Below, piece by piece: positions 1-7,478 of a DNA stretch of 20,182 nucleotides. The position numbers were made by a program, and so were the translations under genes. The stretch covers positions 1-20,182 of the forward strand of contig JABJJH010000601.1 in NCBI GenBank assembly GCA_018660965.1. The letters are read 5' to 3'. Within the stretch, counting starts at the first letter, position 1, and each line of letters begins with the position of its first letter. This DNA comes from Rhodospirillaceae bacterium (lineage in GTDB: Bacteria > Pseudomonadota > Alphaproteobacteria > UBA8366 > GCA-2717185). The notes below the pieces were generated by a model. The model was not told the DNA's origin. It made no database searches and was given only the letters and a program-made list of their open reading frames with translations.

Positions 1-405
1 CGGAATTTCGCCGCCGGGATGAGCGGCGGCATCGCCTATGTCCTGGATGAAGAGGGTGATTTCGAACAGCGCTGCAATCTGGTCATGGTCGATCTGGAAC
101 CGATCACGGCGGAAGACGAAACGCTGGAGGAAATCGCGCATCAGGGCGGAGATCTGGAAACCCATGGCCGCGTCGACGTTGATCGCGACATGACCGGCCA
201 TGACGCCGAACGATTACACAAACTGATCGAAGCGCACGCCCATTATACCGACTCCGGCCAGGCGCAGCGTATTCTTGAAAATTGGGACTTCTACAAAACG
301 CTTTTCGTGAAGGTAATGCCCGTGGATTATCGCCGCGCCTTACAGGAAATGCAGGTTGCGCAGGACGCCGCGACAAATTCAGACTTGTCCGCGGAGGGCG
401 CATAA
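1..405 (+). CDS. gltB: Glutamate synthase large subunit, C-terminal end (partial)
   Basis: This is the last 134 codons of the large (alpha) subunit of NADPH-dependent glutamate synthase; the gene enters from the left edge, open from base 1. The first visible residues, RNFAAGMSGGIAYVLDEEG, are the hallmark of the C-terminal GXGXG beta-helix domain of GltB. The rest (an H-rich stretch ending in YYKTLF-like FYKTLFVKVMPVDYRRAL) matches the usual GltB tail. In the family, the large subunit hydrolyses glutamine at an N-terminal amidotransferase site and passes ammonia to 2-oxoglutarate at an FMN/Fe-S site; none of those domains is inside this window. It stops with TAA at 403-405, one base before the gltD start codon, so the two are translationally close and surely co-transcribed. 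Confidence 0.95.
   Translation, partial: RNFAAGMSGGIAYVLDEEGDFEQRCNLVMVDLEPITAEDETLEEIAHQGGDLETHGRVDVDRDMTGHDAERLHKLIEAHAHYTDSGQAQRILENWDFYKTLFVKVMPVDYRRALQEMQVAQDAATNSDLSAEGA
393..398 (+). promoter_or_regulatory. Ribosome binding site that fixes the gltD start
   Basis: GGAGGG lies inside the last codons of gltB, 8 bases before the ATG at 407. It selects that ATG over an in-frame ATG at 356, which would overlap gltB by 50 bases and has no comparable site. Confidence 0.7.
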
Positions 406-406
406 T

Positions 407-1825
407 ATGGGTAAGGTTACAGGCTTTCTGGAAATCGACCGGCAGGACCGGCGCTATGCGCCCGCGAGCGACCGCGTGCGCCATTTCAAGGAATTCGTGC
501 TGCCCCTGGACCCTGACAGCGTATCGCGTCAGGGCGCGCGTTGCATGGATTGCGGTATCCCATTCTGCCATCAGGGCTGTCCGGTCAATAACATCATTCC
601 CGACTGGAACGACCTGGTCTACAAGGGCGAGTGGCGCGCGGCGTTGGACGTTTTACACTCGACCAACAATTTTCCCGAATTCACGGGCCGGGTCTGCCCC
701 GCCCCGTGCGAGGAATCGTGCACGCTGAATATCGACAACAGCCCGGTCACGATCAAGACCATCGAGTGCACGATCATCGATACGGGTTGGAAGGAAGGAT
801 GGGTCGCGCCCGTCCTCGCCGACAAAAAAACAGGGAAACGCGTCGCGGTGATCGGATCGGGACCGTCGGGTCTCGCCTGCGCCCAACAACTGGCGCGCGT
901 CGGGCATGACGTTGTCGTGTTCGAGAAAAACGACGCGCCGGGCGGGTTGCTTCGTTATGGCATTCCCGACTTCAAGATGGAAAAGCATCTGATCGACCGG
1001 CGCGTCGAACAGATGGAAGCCGAAGGCGTCCGATTTGAAACCAATTGCCATATCGGCGTTGACCGGACCGCCAACGAGCTTCTCGATGAATTCGACGCGG
1101 TCATCCTTACCGGCGGATCGGAACACACCCGCGACCTGCCCATCGACGGTCGCGAGTTGCATGGCGTGGAACAGGCGATGACCTTTCTACCCCAACAGAA
1201 CCGGCGCGTGCGCGGCGAATGCCTGGGCGAGGTGGAAGAAATTCTGGCCGCCGGCAAGCATGTCGTGGTCATCGGCGGCGGCGACACCGGATCGGACTGC
1301 ATTGGCACGGCGTTCCGTCAGGGCGCGGTTTCCGTCACGCAACTGGAAATCATGCCCAAGCCGCCGGAAACGCCGGACAAGGCGATGACCTGGCCGTTAT
1401 GGCCGCAACGGCTGCGGACATCGTCTTCGCAGGCCGAAGGCGCCATTCGCGACTGGAGCGTCGCCACCAGCAAGCTGACCGGTAAGAACGGCGCCGTCAC
1501 GAAACTGCATGGCAAGCGCCTCGACAGTAAAATGAAGGAAATTCCGGGCAGCGAATTCACGTTGAAAGCCGATCTCGTGCTGTTGGCGATGGGCTTCGTC
1601 CATCCCGTGCATGAAGGCATGCTCACGGAACTGGGCGCGGAACTGGACCAGCGCGGCAACGTGCTGGCGAATACCGACGACTATCAAACCAGCGTGCCCA
1701 AACTGTTCGCCGCCGGAGACATGCGGCGCGGTCAGTCGCTGGTCGTCTGGGCCATCCGGGAAGGCCGCCAATGCGCGCGCGCGGTCGATGAATTCCTCAT
1801 GGGCGACTCGATCCTGCCGCGTTAG
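407..1825 (+). CDS. gltD: Glutamate synthase [NADPH] small subunit
   Basis: The 472-residue beta subunit of glutamate synthase takes electrons from NADPH through FAD and Fe-S clusters to the large subunit, giving two glutamates from glutamine and 2-oxoglutarate in the cytosol. Length is typical of bacterial GltD. The N-terminal Fe-S domain shows C46, C49, C54, C58 (CMDCGIPFCHQGCP) and C97, C101, C105 (CPAPCEESC). An FAD Rossmann motif, VAVIGSGPSGLACA, begins near residue 146; a second nucleotide motif, VVVIGGGDTGSDCIGTA, is the NADPH site; the C-terminal FAD motif LFAAGDMRRGQSLVVWAI is intact. The start at 407 is chosen for its GGAGGG site and because MGKVTGFLEIDRQ is the usual GltD N-terminus. 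The stop codon lies inside the first copy of a 13-base tandem duplication. Confidence 0.97.
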   Translation: MGKVTGFLEIDRQDRRYAPASDRVRHFKEFVLPLDPDSVSRQGARCMDCGIPFCHQGCPVNNIIPDWNDLVYKGEWRAALDVLHSTNNFPEFTGRVCPAPCEESCTLNIDNSPVTIKTIECTIIDTGWKEGWVAPVLADKKTGKRVAVIGSGPSGLACAQQLARVGHDVVVFEKNDAPGGLLRYGIPDFKMEKHLIDRRVEQMEAEGVRFETNCHIGVDRTANELLDEFDAVILTGGSEHTRDLPIDGRELHGVEQAMTFLPQQNRRVRGECLGEVEEILAAGKHVVVIGGGDTGSDCIGTAFRQGAVSVTQLEIMPKPPETPDKAMTWPLWPQRLRTSSSQAEGAIRDWSVATSKLTGKNGAVTKLHGKRLDSKMKEIPGSEFTLKADLVLLAMGFVHPVHEGMLTELGAELDQRGNVLANTDDYQTSVPKLFAAGDMRRGQSLVVWAIREGRQCARAVDEFLMGDSILPR

Positions 1826-1838
1826 CCTGCCGCGTTAG
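1813..1838 (+). repeat. Perfect 13-base tandem duplication across the gltD stop
   Basis: CCTGCCGCGTTAG occurs twice head to tail (1813-1825 and 1826-1838). The first copy encodes the last codons and the TAG of gltD; the second repeats the stop triplet in another frame and lies wholly in the intergenic gap. This looks like a replication-slippage duplication without effect on the protein. Confidence 0.9.
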
Positions 1839-1877
1839 AACGCATTCTTCAAAATACAATCGCTGGAGACCCGGCCC

Positions 1878-2882
1878 ATGATCGTCGATGTTCACGCCCA
1901 CTATATTCCGCAAAAAATGCTCGATGATCTGGCCAGCGGCCGCGCGTCATTTCCCAATGTGGAATTGATGCACGAAGGCGGCGCGTTCAAGCTTGGCTTT
2001 GCGGGGGGCGCCTTGACGCGACCGGTCATGCCCAAGCTGCGGGAAACCGACCTGCGCAAATCCTGGATGGACGACAACAACATCGACATGCAGGTCACGG
2101 GCGGCTGGTTGGACAGTTTCGGCTATGAGCTGGCGCCGGAAGAAGGGGAAGCGTGGAGCCGTTTTCTCAACGACCATCTAACCGAAGCAACACAAACCGA
2201 CAAATTCCTGGCCCCGCTGGGCAGCGTGCCGTTGCAGGACGGGGCGCGCGCGGCGACGGTGCTGGAGGATGTTCTGAAGGCGGGGCATAAGGGCGTCATG
2301 ATCGGCACGCAGCCGCATGGATCGTCGGGCAATCTGGACGACCCGTCGCTGGACCCGTTCTGGGAAGCGGCCTCCGCCCTGGAAGCCGTGCTCTACATCC
2401 ACCCCATGTTTGGATGCGGCGACCCGCGCCTGGCCGATTTCGGCATGATCAACGCGGTTGGCCGCGGGTTGGATACGACCACGGCGGTCGCCCGGTTGTT
2501 GTTCACCGGCCATTTCATCAAATATCCCGGCATGAAGATCGTCCTGTCGCATGGCGGCGGCGCGTTGCCGTTCATGCTGGGCCGTCTGCAACACAACGCG
2601 AACATCCACCCCGGTGAATTCGCCGACCCCACCGAAGGCTTCCGGCAATTGTATTTCGACACGGTTCTGACCGACCCCGAAGCGTTGAAATTCACGCAAG
2701 GTAAAACCGGGTCGGACAAGCTGATGATGGGATCGGACTACCCCTTCCCCATCGGCGACAAGGAACCCTGCAAGATCGTCCACGACGCCGGATTCAGCAA
2801 AATCGACACCAGCGCCATTCTGGGCGACACCGCCGCGACATTGTTTCAACTGGACGGCGGCGGGTGCAGCGGTCACCATTAG
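1878..2882 (+). CDS. ACMSD-like amidohydrolase / decarboxylase family protein
   Basis: A 334-residue cytosolic TIM-barrel metalloenzyme of the amidohydrolase-2 family (COG2159), which includes aminocarboxymuconate-semialdehyde decarboxylase (ACMSD), gamma-resorcylate decarboxylase and hydrolases of ring-cleavage products. Metal and catalytic residues are all visible: H6 and H8 in VDVHAHYIP, H175 in LYIHPMFG, H225 in VLSHGGGALPF and D287 in MMGSDYPFP. Their spacing is close to that of ACMSD itself (H9, H11, H177, H228, D294 as I recall them), so an active non-oxidative decarboxylase or hydrolase is likely. The ATG at 1878 follows GGAG at 1864-1867. It starts a four-gene run with two dioxygenases and an ICL/PEPM protein. 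Substrate cannot be read from the sequence; ACMSD in the strict sense is not implied because no kynurenine-pathway genes are near. Confidence 0.85.
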   Translation: MIVDVHAHYIPQKMLDDLASGRASFPNVELMHEGGAFKLGFAGGALTRPVMPKLRETDLRKSWMDDNNIDMQVTGGWLDSFGYELAPEEGEAWSRFLNDHLTEATQTDKFLAPLGSVPLQDGARAATVLEDVLKAGHKGVMIGTQPHGSSGNLDDPSLDPFWEAASALEAVLYIHPMFGCGDPRLADFGMINAVGRGLDTTTAVARLLFTGHFIKYPGMKIVLSHGGGALPFMLGRLQHNANIHPGEFADPTEGFRQLYFDTVLTDPEALKFTQGKTGSDKLMMGSDYPFPIGDKEPCKIVHDAGFSKIDTSAILGDTAATLFQLDGGGCSGHH

Positions 2883-2915
2883 ACTTTCTGGATCGTAGGC
2901 TCGGGAGACCAACGC

Positions 2916-4019
2916 ATGTCGGCGCAAATTCTGGAAAACCCGCACGACCCGTATATCGGGCAGCGCACGCCCGCCCTGCCGCTTGAACGGATAAACGAGC
3001 CGGCGGCCTGGACCGCCGCCGAAATGGCGAAGACAAACGTCTGGCGCCATGACTTCACCAGCCCCGAACTCGACGATCTCCGCAAAGCGGTGGCGGGACT
3101 GACCGCCGATGGCGTCGACCTCATGCCGCTGACACGCGATGATTTTCCACTGCCTCACCTTGGGAAAACCCTGCACGACATTCGCCAGGAATTGGTGTAC
3201 GGACGCGGTTTCGTGTTGTTTCGCGGCCTGCCTATCGACGAACTCGGGAAACGGGGCGGGGCCGCGGCGTTCTGGGCGATCAGCCAACATTTGGGCGACG
3301 GCGTTTTGTCGCAAAACGCGCGCGGGCATGTTCTGGGCCATGTGACCGACCTAGGCCAGACCAAGGCCAACCCATCCCAGCGCGGCCCCTATTCGCGCGA
3401 AGAAATACCCTTTCACGCCGACTGCGGCGACATTGTCGGGCTGCTCTGCGTTGAGACGCCGATTTCCGGCGGTGAAAGCCGCCTCGCCAGTTCCGTGACG
3501 GTCCACAACGAATTGCTGAAACAACGCCCCGATCTTGCGCGCGTGCTGGCCGAGCCCTATTTCCGCGACCGCCGCGACGAGATACCGCCGAACATGGAGC
3601 CCTGGTACAAGCTACCCGTGTTCAATTACCATCAAGGGTATTTCAGTTCCTCTATCGAGCCGACCTATATCGGGTCCGCCCATCGGTTCGGCGCGGAATT
3701 CGAAATGTCCGCAGCGCAAAAAGAAGCGCTGGTCGTCGTTCAGGACATCGCCAGGGAACAGGGCCTCGACATGGGGTTCCAGCGCGGCGACATGCAATTC
3801 CTGAACAACCACGTCATTTTCCACACGCGCCTCGGCTACCAGGACCATGATGACCCCGACCGTAAGCGTCATCTGGTGCGGATATGGGTCAAGGCGCTGA
3901 ATGGCCGTCCCCTGCCCGACGCGTTTTACGAACGCCATGGACGACGCGACAACGTCGAACGTCCCGGCGGCATCGTCGGTCCAGACACCGTGCTGAACGC
4001 GCCCATCGACCGGGAATAA
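2916..4019 (+). CDS. TauD/TfdA-fold Fe(II)/2-oxoglutarate dioxygenase, long form
   Basis: A 367-residue protein of the TauD/TfdA superfamily, which hydroxylates or cleaves small substrates using Fe(II), O2 and 2-oxoglutarate. The iron-binding HxD is H167/D169 in EEIPFHADCGD; the distal histidine is probably H303 in NNHVIFHTRLGY, followed by R318/R322 in RKRHLVRIWV that would bind the 2-oxoglutarate carboxylate. It carries an N-terminal extension of about 90 residues before the VYGRGFVLFRGLP core strand, unlike the short TauD-type protein encoded downstream. This layout resembles the clavaminate-synthase-like branch rather than taurine dioxygenase proper. Start ATG is preceded by GGGAG at 2903-2907. 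It follows the amidohydrolase by 33 bases and is very likely co-transcribed. Substrate unknown. Confidence 0.85.
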   Translation: MSAQILENPHDPYIGQRTPALPLERINEPAAWTAAEMAKTNVWRHDFTSPELDDLRKAVAGLTADGVDLMPLTRDDFPLPHLGKTLHDIRQELVYGRGFVLFRGLPIDELGKRGGAAAFWAISQHLGDGVLSQNARGHVLGHVTDLGQTKANPSQRGPYSREEIPFHADCGDIVGLLCVETPISGGESRLASSVTVHNELLKQRPDLARVLAEPYFRDRRDEIPPNMEPWYKLPVFNYHQGYFSSSIEPTYIGSAHRFGAEFEMSAAQKEALVVVQDIAREQGLDMGFQRGDMQFLNNHVIFHTRLGYQDHDDPDRKRHLVRIWVKALNGRPLPDAFYERHGRRDNVERPGGIVGPDTVLNAPIDRE

Positions 4020-4058
4020 GCGCGGCGCGGCTCCAATAAACCTGAAATGAGGCGCGCC

Positions 4059-4898
4059 ATGACAGAAGCGAACGATTCTTCAACGCAAATTCAAAAAGCC
4101 GCCCGCTTCCGCGAGCTTCATCAGGGTCCCGACCCGTTCATCATCGCCAATCCCTGGGATGCGGGATCGGCGCGGGTTTTGGCGGGCATGGGCTTCGCGG
4201 CGCTGGCGACATCCAGCGGCGGGTTCGCCGGGACGCTGGGACGGCGCGACGGTCGAATCGAACGCGACGAGGCGCTGGCGCACGCCCGCGCCGTCGTGAA
4301 CGCGGTCGACATCCCGGTATCGGCCGACCTTGAAAACGGTTTCGGCGACGCCCCCTATTTCGCCGCCGAAACCGTGACTCTGGCCGCAGGAACCGGCTTG
4401 GTCGGTTGCTCCATCGAGGACTCGACGGGCAATCCCGAAAAACCGCTCTACGGCTTCGAAGAGTCCGTCGCGCGCATCGCCGCCTCGGTGGAGGCCGCGA
4501 CGTCGGTTGGCTTCGGCTTCACCCTGACGGCGCGCGCTGAAGGGTTTCTGCGCGGGGTCGCCGACCTCGAGGATGTCATCGCAAGGTTGCAAGCCTATGA
4601 AGCCGCCGGGGCGGATGTGTTGATGGCGCCGGGCCTGCCGGACCTGGATGCCGTCAAGGCAGTCTGCGCCGCTGTGTCGAAACCGGTGAATTTCATGGTT
4701 GGCGTACCCGGCAAATCGTTTCCCCTGGCCGATTTGGCGGCGGCGGGCGTTCGGCGCGTCAGCCTCGCCACCTCACTGTATCGCGCCGCCATGACCGGGT
4801 TGATCGACGCCGCAACGGAAGCAAAGGAAAGCGGGACCTTCGGGTATGTTGACACGTCCATCCCGACGCCAACACTCGCCGGTTATATGAAAGGGTAG
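4059..4898 (+). CDS. Isocitrate lyase / PEP mutase superfamily protein
   Basis: A 279-residue TIM-barrel protein of the ICL/PEPM group (COG2513-like), whose members make or break C-C or P-C bonds next to a carboxylate with Mg2+. The signature region is D90-L-E-N-G-F-G-D97, followed by IEDSTG at 119-124 and TARAEGF at 157-163. The flexible loop that in true isocitrate and methylisocitrate lyases carries the KKCGH catalytic cysteine is replaced by the NPEKPLYGF region and has no cysteine, so classical lyase activity is doubtful; a decarboxylase, hydrolase or lyase on another 2-oxo or hydroxy acid is possible. The ATG at 4059 is preferred over the in-frame ATG at 4047 because GAGG (4049-4052) sits 6 bases before it. 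It lies between the two dioxygenase genes in the same likely operon. Confidence 0.82.
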   Translation: MTEANDSSTQIQKAARFRELHQGPDPFIIANPWDAGSARVLAGMGFAALATSSGGFAGTLGRRDGRIERDEALAHARAVVNAVDIPVSADLENGFGDAPYFAAETVTLAAGTGLVGCSIEDSTGNPEKPLYGFEESVARIAASVEAATSVGFGFTLTARAEGFLRGVADLEDVIARLQAYEAAGADVLMAPGLPDLDAVKAVCAAVSKPVNFMVGVPGKSFPLADLAAAGVRRVSLATSLYRAAMTGLIDAATEAKESGTFGYVDTSIPTPTLAGYMKG

Positions 4899-4974
4899 AC
4901 GCCTCCCCTTGTGGTTGCGTGCGTCAATCGACATAATCGGATCAAAGTTTGGTGGCATATAGCGGAGAATTTCG

Positions 4975-5823
4975 ATGACCTACGAACACATTACGGTGGA
5001 GCCAATCGCGGGCGCATGCGGCGCGGAAATCGGCGGCGTCGACTTGTCGCAAGACCTCGACGATGCGACGTTTGGGGAAATCAAACAGGCTTTCGTTGAT
5101 AATCAGGTCATCTTTTTCCGCGACCAGACCCTGACCGAAGACCAGCACAAGGACTTTGGTAAACGCTTCGGGACGCTCAACATTCACCCGCGCTATGTGC
5201 CGCTGGAAGGCCACCCGGAAATTTTCCCAATCCGCAAGGATCCGGAAGATTCGAGGATCGTCGGCGATTCATGGCACCATGATCTGACGCATCTGCCGGA
5301 ACCCCCGCTCGGCGCGATCCTGTATGGGCTCGACGTGCCCCCGGTCGGCGGCGACACTATGTTCGCCAGCCAATACCTCGCCTACGAAACGCTTTCGGAC
5401 GGGTTGAAGGAAACGCTGGAGTCCCTGAAGGGCGTCCACGACAACCGCATTCAGGCCCCCAACGTCACGACCGCGCGAAACGATGAGCGCACCAGCAAGC
5501 TTCGTGAGGGGGACAATTCGGAAGAACCCGAGTGCGAACATCCCGTGGTCATCACCCACCCGGAATCGGGCCGCAAGGCGCTCTACGTCAATAAAATCCG
5601 CACGCATCGCTTCGCAGGCATGACGGAGGAAGAAAGCCGCCCGCTGCTCGACTATTTATGCGAACACGCCATCAAGCCGGAATTCACCTGCCGCTTTCGC
5701 TGGCGCAAGGGCTCCATCGCGTTTTGGGATAATCGCTGCGTCATGCACAAGGCGCTCAACGATTATCCAGGACACAAACGCTACATGAACCGCGTCACCG
5801 TCAACGGCACCCGTCCAGTATAA
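4975..5823 (+). CDS. TauD-type Fe(II)/2-oxoglutarate dioxygenase
   Basis: A 282-residue dioxygenase of the taurine/2,4-D dioxygenase family. Its catalytic residues coincide almost residue for residue with E. coli TauD: H101 and D103 in DSWHHDLTH, H258 in CVMHKALNDY, and R269 and R273 in GHKRYMNRVTV (TauD: H99, D101, H255, R266, R270). PVGGDTMFAS supplies the usual Thr for 2-oxoglutarate. The enzyme should couple 2-oxoglutarate decarboxylation to hydroxylation of a small substrate; taurine itself is only one of many known substrates, and no sulfonate transporter (tauABC) is present here. GGAG at 4964-4967 supports the start. It is the last gene of the four-gene run, 76 bases after the ICL/PEPM gene, and its TAA abuts the stop codon of the converging gene. 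Confidence 0.9.
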   Translation: MTYEHITVEPIAGACGAEIGGVDLSQDLDDATFGEIKQAFVDNQVIFFRDQTLTEDQHKDFGKRFGTLNIHPRYVPLEGHPEIFPIRKDPEDSRIVGDSWHHDLTHLPEPPLGAILYGLDVPPVGGDTMFASQYLAYETLSDGLKETLESLKGVHDNRIQAPNVTTARNDERTSKLREGDNSEEPECEHPVVITHPESGRKALYVNKIRTHRFAGMTEEESRPLLDYLCEHAIKPEFTCRFRWRKGSIAFWDNRCVMHKALNDYPGHKRYMNRVTVNGTRPV

Positions 5824-6426
5824 CTAGGCCTGTATGGCTGCGGCTTCCAGCTCGGCTATACGCTTTTGTAGCGGCCCGACGACATCGCCGATTTCATCAT
5901 CGGTGAAGCGCGCCGTGATATGTTTCGGGCAGTTCCAGTCGACAGCCTCCACGGTCATCACCACGGCGCGTTCGACCGGCGCGCGGTAATTCGGGTCCTC
6001 CAGACGCGCCAGCATTTCCGGGTCATCCTCTTGATGCACGATGCGCGCACGCGCCCAAATTTTTAGGCGTCGTTGATTTGCGTAGTCCATCAGAATCAAG
6101 GCGACCCGGTCATTGGCCGCAAGATTCCCGACACTGAGATACTGGATATTGCCGCGAAAATCAGCGTAACCGATGGTGCGCTCGTCCAGCACTTTCAGAA
6201 AACCTATGGGACCACCACGAAATTGGACATAGGGCCATCCGTCTTCATTGGCCGTCGCCTGATAGAAGCCGTCGCGCGCCTGAATGAAGGCGGTTTCCAT
6301 CGCGCCCAACACGTCGCCGGACACCTTTCCCTGTTCGAAGCGTTCATTCTTATCGCGGCTACCATAGCGCGTCTGCGCCGCCCTGACCGCTGGAGTGAAC
6401 GTTATGTCAGCGAATTTTCGAGCCAT
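5824..6426 (-). CDS. Pyridoxamine 5'-phosphate oxidase-like FMN-binding protein
   Basis: A 200-residue protein with the split-barrel flavin-binding fold of the PNPOx-like family. Typical stretches are MAFIQARDGFYQATANEDGWPYVQFRGGP in its short blocks (DGFYQATAN and PYVQFRGGP), then GYADFRGNIQYLSVGNLA and DRVALILMDY, which in relatives hold FMN phosphate and ribityl contacts. It lacks the C-terminal signature of true PdxH, so a general flavin or F420/heme-type reductase role is more likely than B6 synthesis. The start ATG has a strong GGAGG 5' of it (tataggaggcttttaccATG on the minus strand). It is divergent from the LysR gene across 130 AT-rich bases, the usual arrangement of a LysR regulator and its target. 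Its TAG directly abuts the TAA of the converging dioxygenase. Confidence 0.85.
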   Translation of the reverse strand: MARKFADITFTPAVRAAQTRYGSRDKNERFEQGKVSGDVLGAMETAFIQARDGFYQATANEDGWPYVQFRGGPIGFLKVLDERTIGYADFRGNIQYLSVGNLAANDRVALILMDYANQRRLKIWARARIVHQEDDPEMLARLEDPNYRAPVERAVVMTVEAVDWNCPKHITARFTDDEIGDVVGPLQKRIAELEAAAIQA

Positions 6427-6556
6427 GGTAAAAGCCTCCTATAAACAGCTTCAAATGACGATGCCTTGCGCGCCAATATGCAGATAATATCTATTTCTAA
6501 AAATGTTTGAATATATGTAATATCAAAAATTCTATTTCATTATATGGAATAATAAA
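6427..6556. promoter_or_regulatory. AT-rich divergent promoter region with repeated motifs
   Basis: This 130-base gap between divergent genes is far richer in A+T than its surroundings. It contains TAATATC at 6485-6491 and 6518-6524 and TCTATTTC at 6490-6497 and 6531-6538, so the two words recur in the same order. This would be a natural place for LysR binding and for both promoters. No clean T-N11-A dyad or consensus -35/-10 pair could be fixed by eye. Confidence 0.45.
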
Positions 6557-7474
6557 TTGGACCGCTTCCACGCCATCCAGGTTTTTGTAAAAGTCGCCGA
6601 GATTGGTGGGTTCGCCGCCGCCGCGCGTGACATGGCGATGTCGCCGCCTGCGGTCACGCGCGCGATCGCCATGCTCGAAGATCGCCTGGGGACCCGGTTG
6701 TTCGTTCGCACGACGCGGTCAGTCCGGTTGACCGAAAGCGGCGAGCGGTTCCTGCAAGACAGCCGGCGCATTTTATTGGATTTGGCGGAAGCGGAAGACG
6801 CCGCAGTCGGGTCGCATACGGCGCCGCGCGGCGACTTGCGCATCACCGCGCCGGTGCTGTTCGGGCGCATGTTCGTGACGCCGATTTTGGGTGATTTCCT
6901 GGATCAATATCCGCTTGTAACGTCGCGGGCGTTATTCGTCGACAGAGTAGTCAATCTGATGGATGAAGGTCTGGACGTCGCCATCCGGATCGGCGACCTG
7001 CCCGATTCATCCCTGACCGCCGTTCGCGCCGGCGCGGTGCGCCGGGTCCTGTTCGCGGCGCCGGATTACCTGGAAAAATACGGAACCCCGCAACACCCCA
7101 ATGACCTTTCCGACCACCGTTTGATCCAATCGCTGGCCATGGGCGCGTCCCCGGAATGGGAATTTCGCAACAACGACGCCGTCGATCCGTCTCCGATATC
7201 CGTCCGGATCGACCCGCGCCTGCGCATGAACACCAACGATGCGGTGATTGAACTGGCGCTTCGCGGCTGGGGTATATCGCGCCTGTTGTCGTATCAAGTG
7301 GCCCCCTACCTGGCGGACGGGCGGCTTCGGGTTTTATTGGATTCCTTCGAAACGCCCGCCGCGCCAATCCACGTGGTTCACCAGGAAGGGCGCATGGTTT
7401 CCGGCAAAATCAGGGCGTTCGTTGACTTCATGCTTGCGCGTCTACGCGCGGACCCGGACCTCAACGACTCATGA
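6557..7474 (+). CDS. LysR-family transcriptional regulator
   Basis: A 305-residue LysR-type regulator: winged helix-turn-helix DNA-binding domain at residues 1-60 (GGFAAAARDMAMSPPAVTRA, then MLEDRLGTRLFVRTTRSVRL), a linker helix to about 90, and a type-2 periplasmic-binding-like effector domain beginning near GDLRITAP. The start is TTG at 6557: MDRFHAIQVFVKVAE is the canonical N-terminus of the family and no in-frame ATG precedes it; a weak GGAA lies 7 bases upstream. LysR proteins usually control the divergent neighbour, here the PNPOx-like gene, and often themselves. Control of the dioxygenase operon, whose end is only 730 bases away, is possible but not shown. The effector ligand is unknown. 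Confidence 0.92.
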   Translation: MDRFHAIQVFVKVAEIGGFAAAARDMAMSPPAVTRAIAMLEDRLGTRLFVRTTRSVRLTESGERFLQDSRRILLDLAEAEDAAVGSHTAPRGDLRITAPVLFGRMFVTPILGDFLDQYPLVTSRALFVDRVVNLMDEGLDVAIRIGDLPDSSLTAVRAGAVRRVLFAAPDYLEKYGTPQHPNDLSDHRLIQSLAMGASPEWEFRNNDAVDPSPISVRIDPRLRMNTNDAVIELALRGWGISRLLSYQVAPYLADGRLRVLLDSFETPAAPIHVVHQEGRMVSGKIRAFVDFMLARLRADPDLNDS

Positions 7475-7478
7475 GACA

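Noticed and set aside
2178..3341. Long minus-strand open frame of 387 codons opposite the amidohydrolase and the first dioxygenase
   Set aside because: It crosses two well-supported plus-strand genes and has low-complexity, Arg/Gln-rich content without domain signs; it is a high-GC shadow frame.
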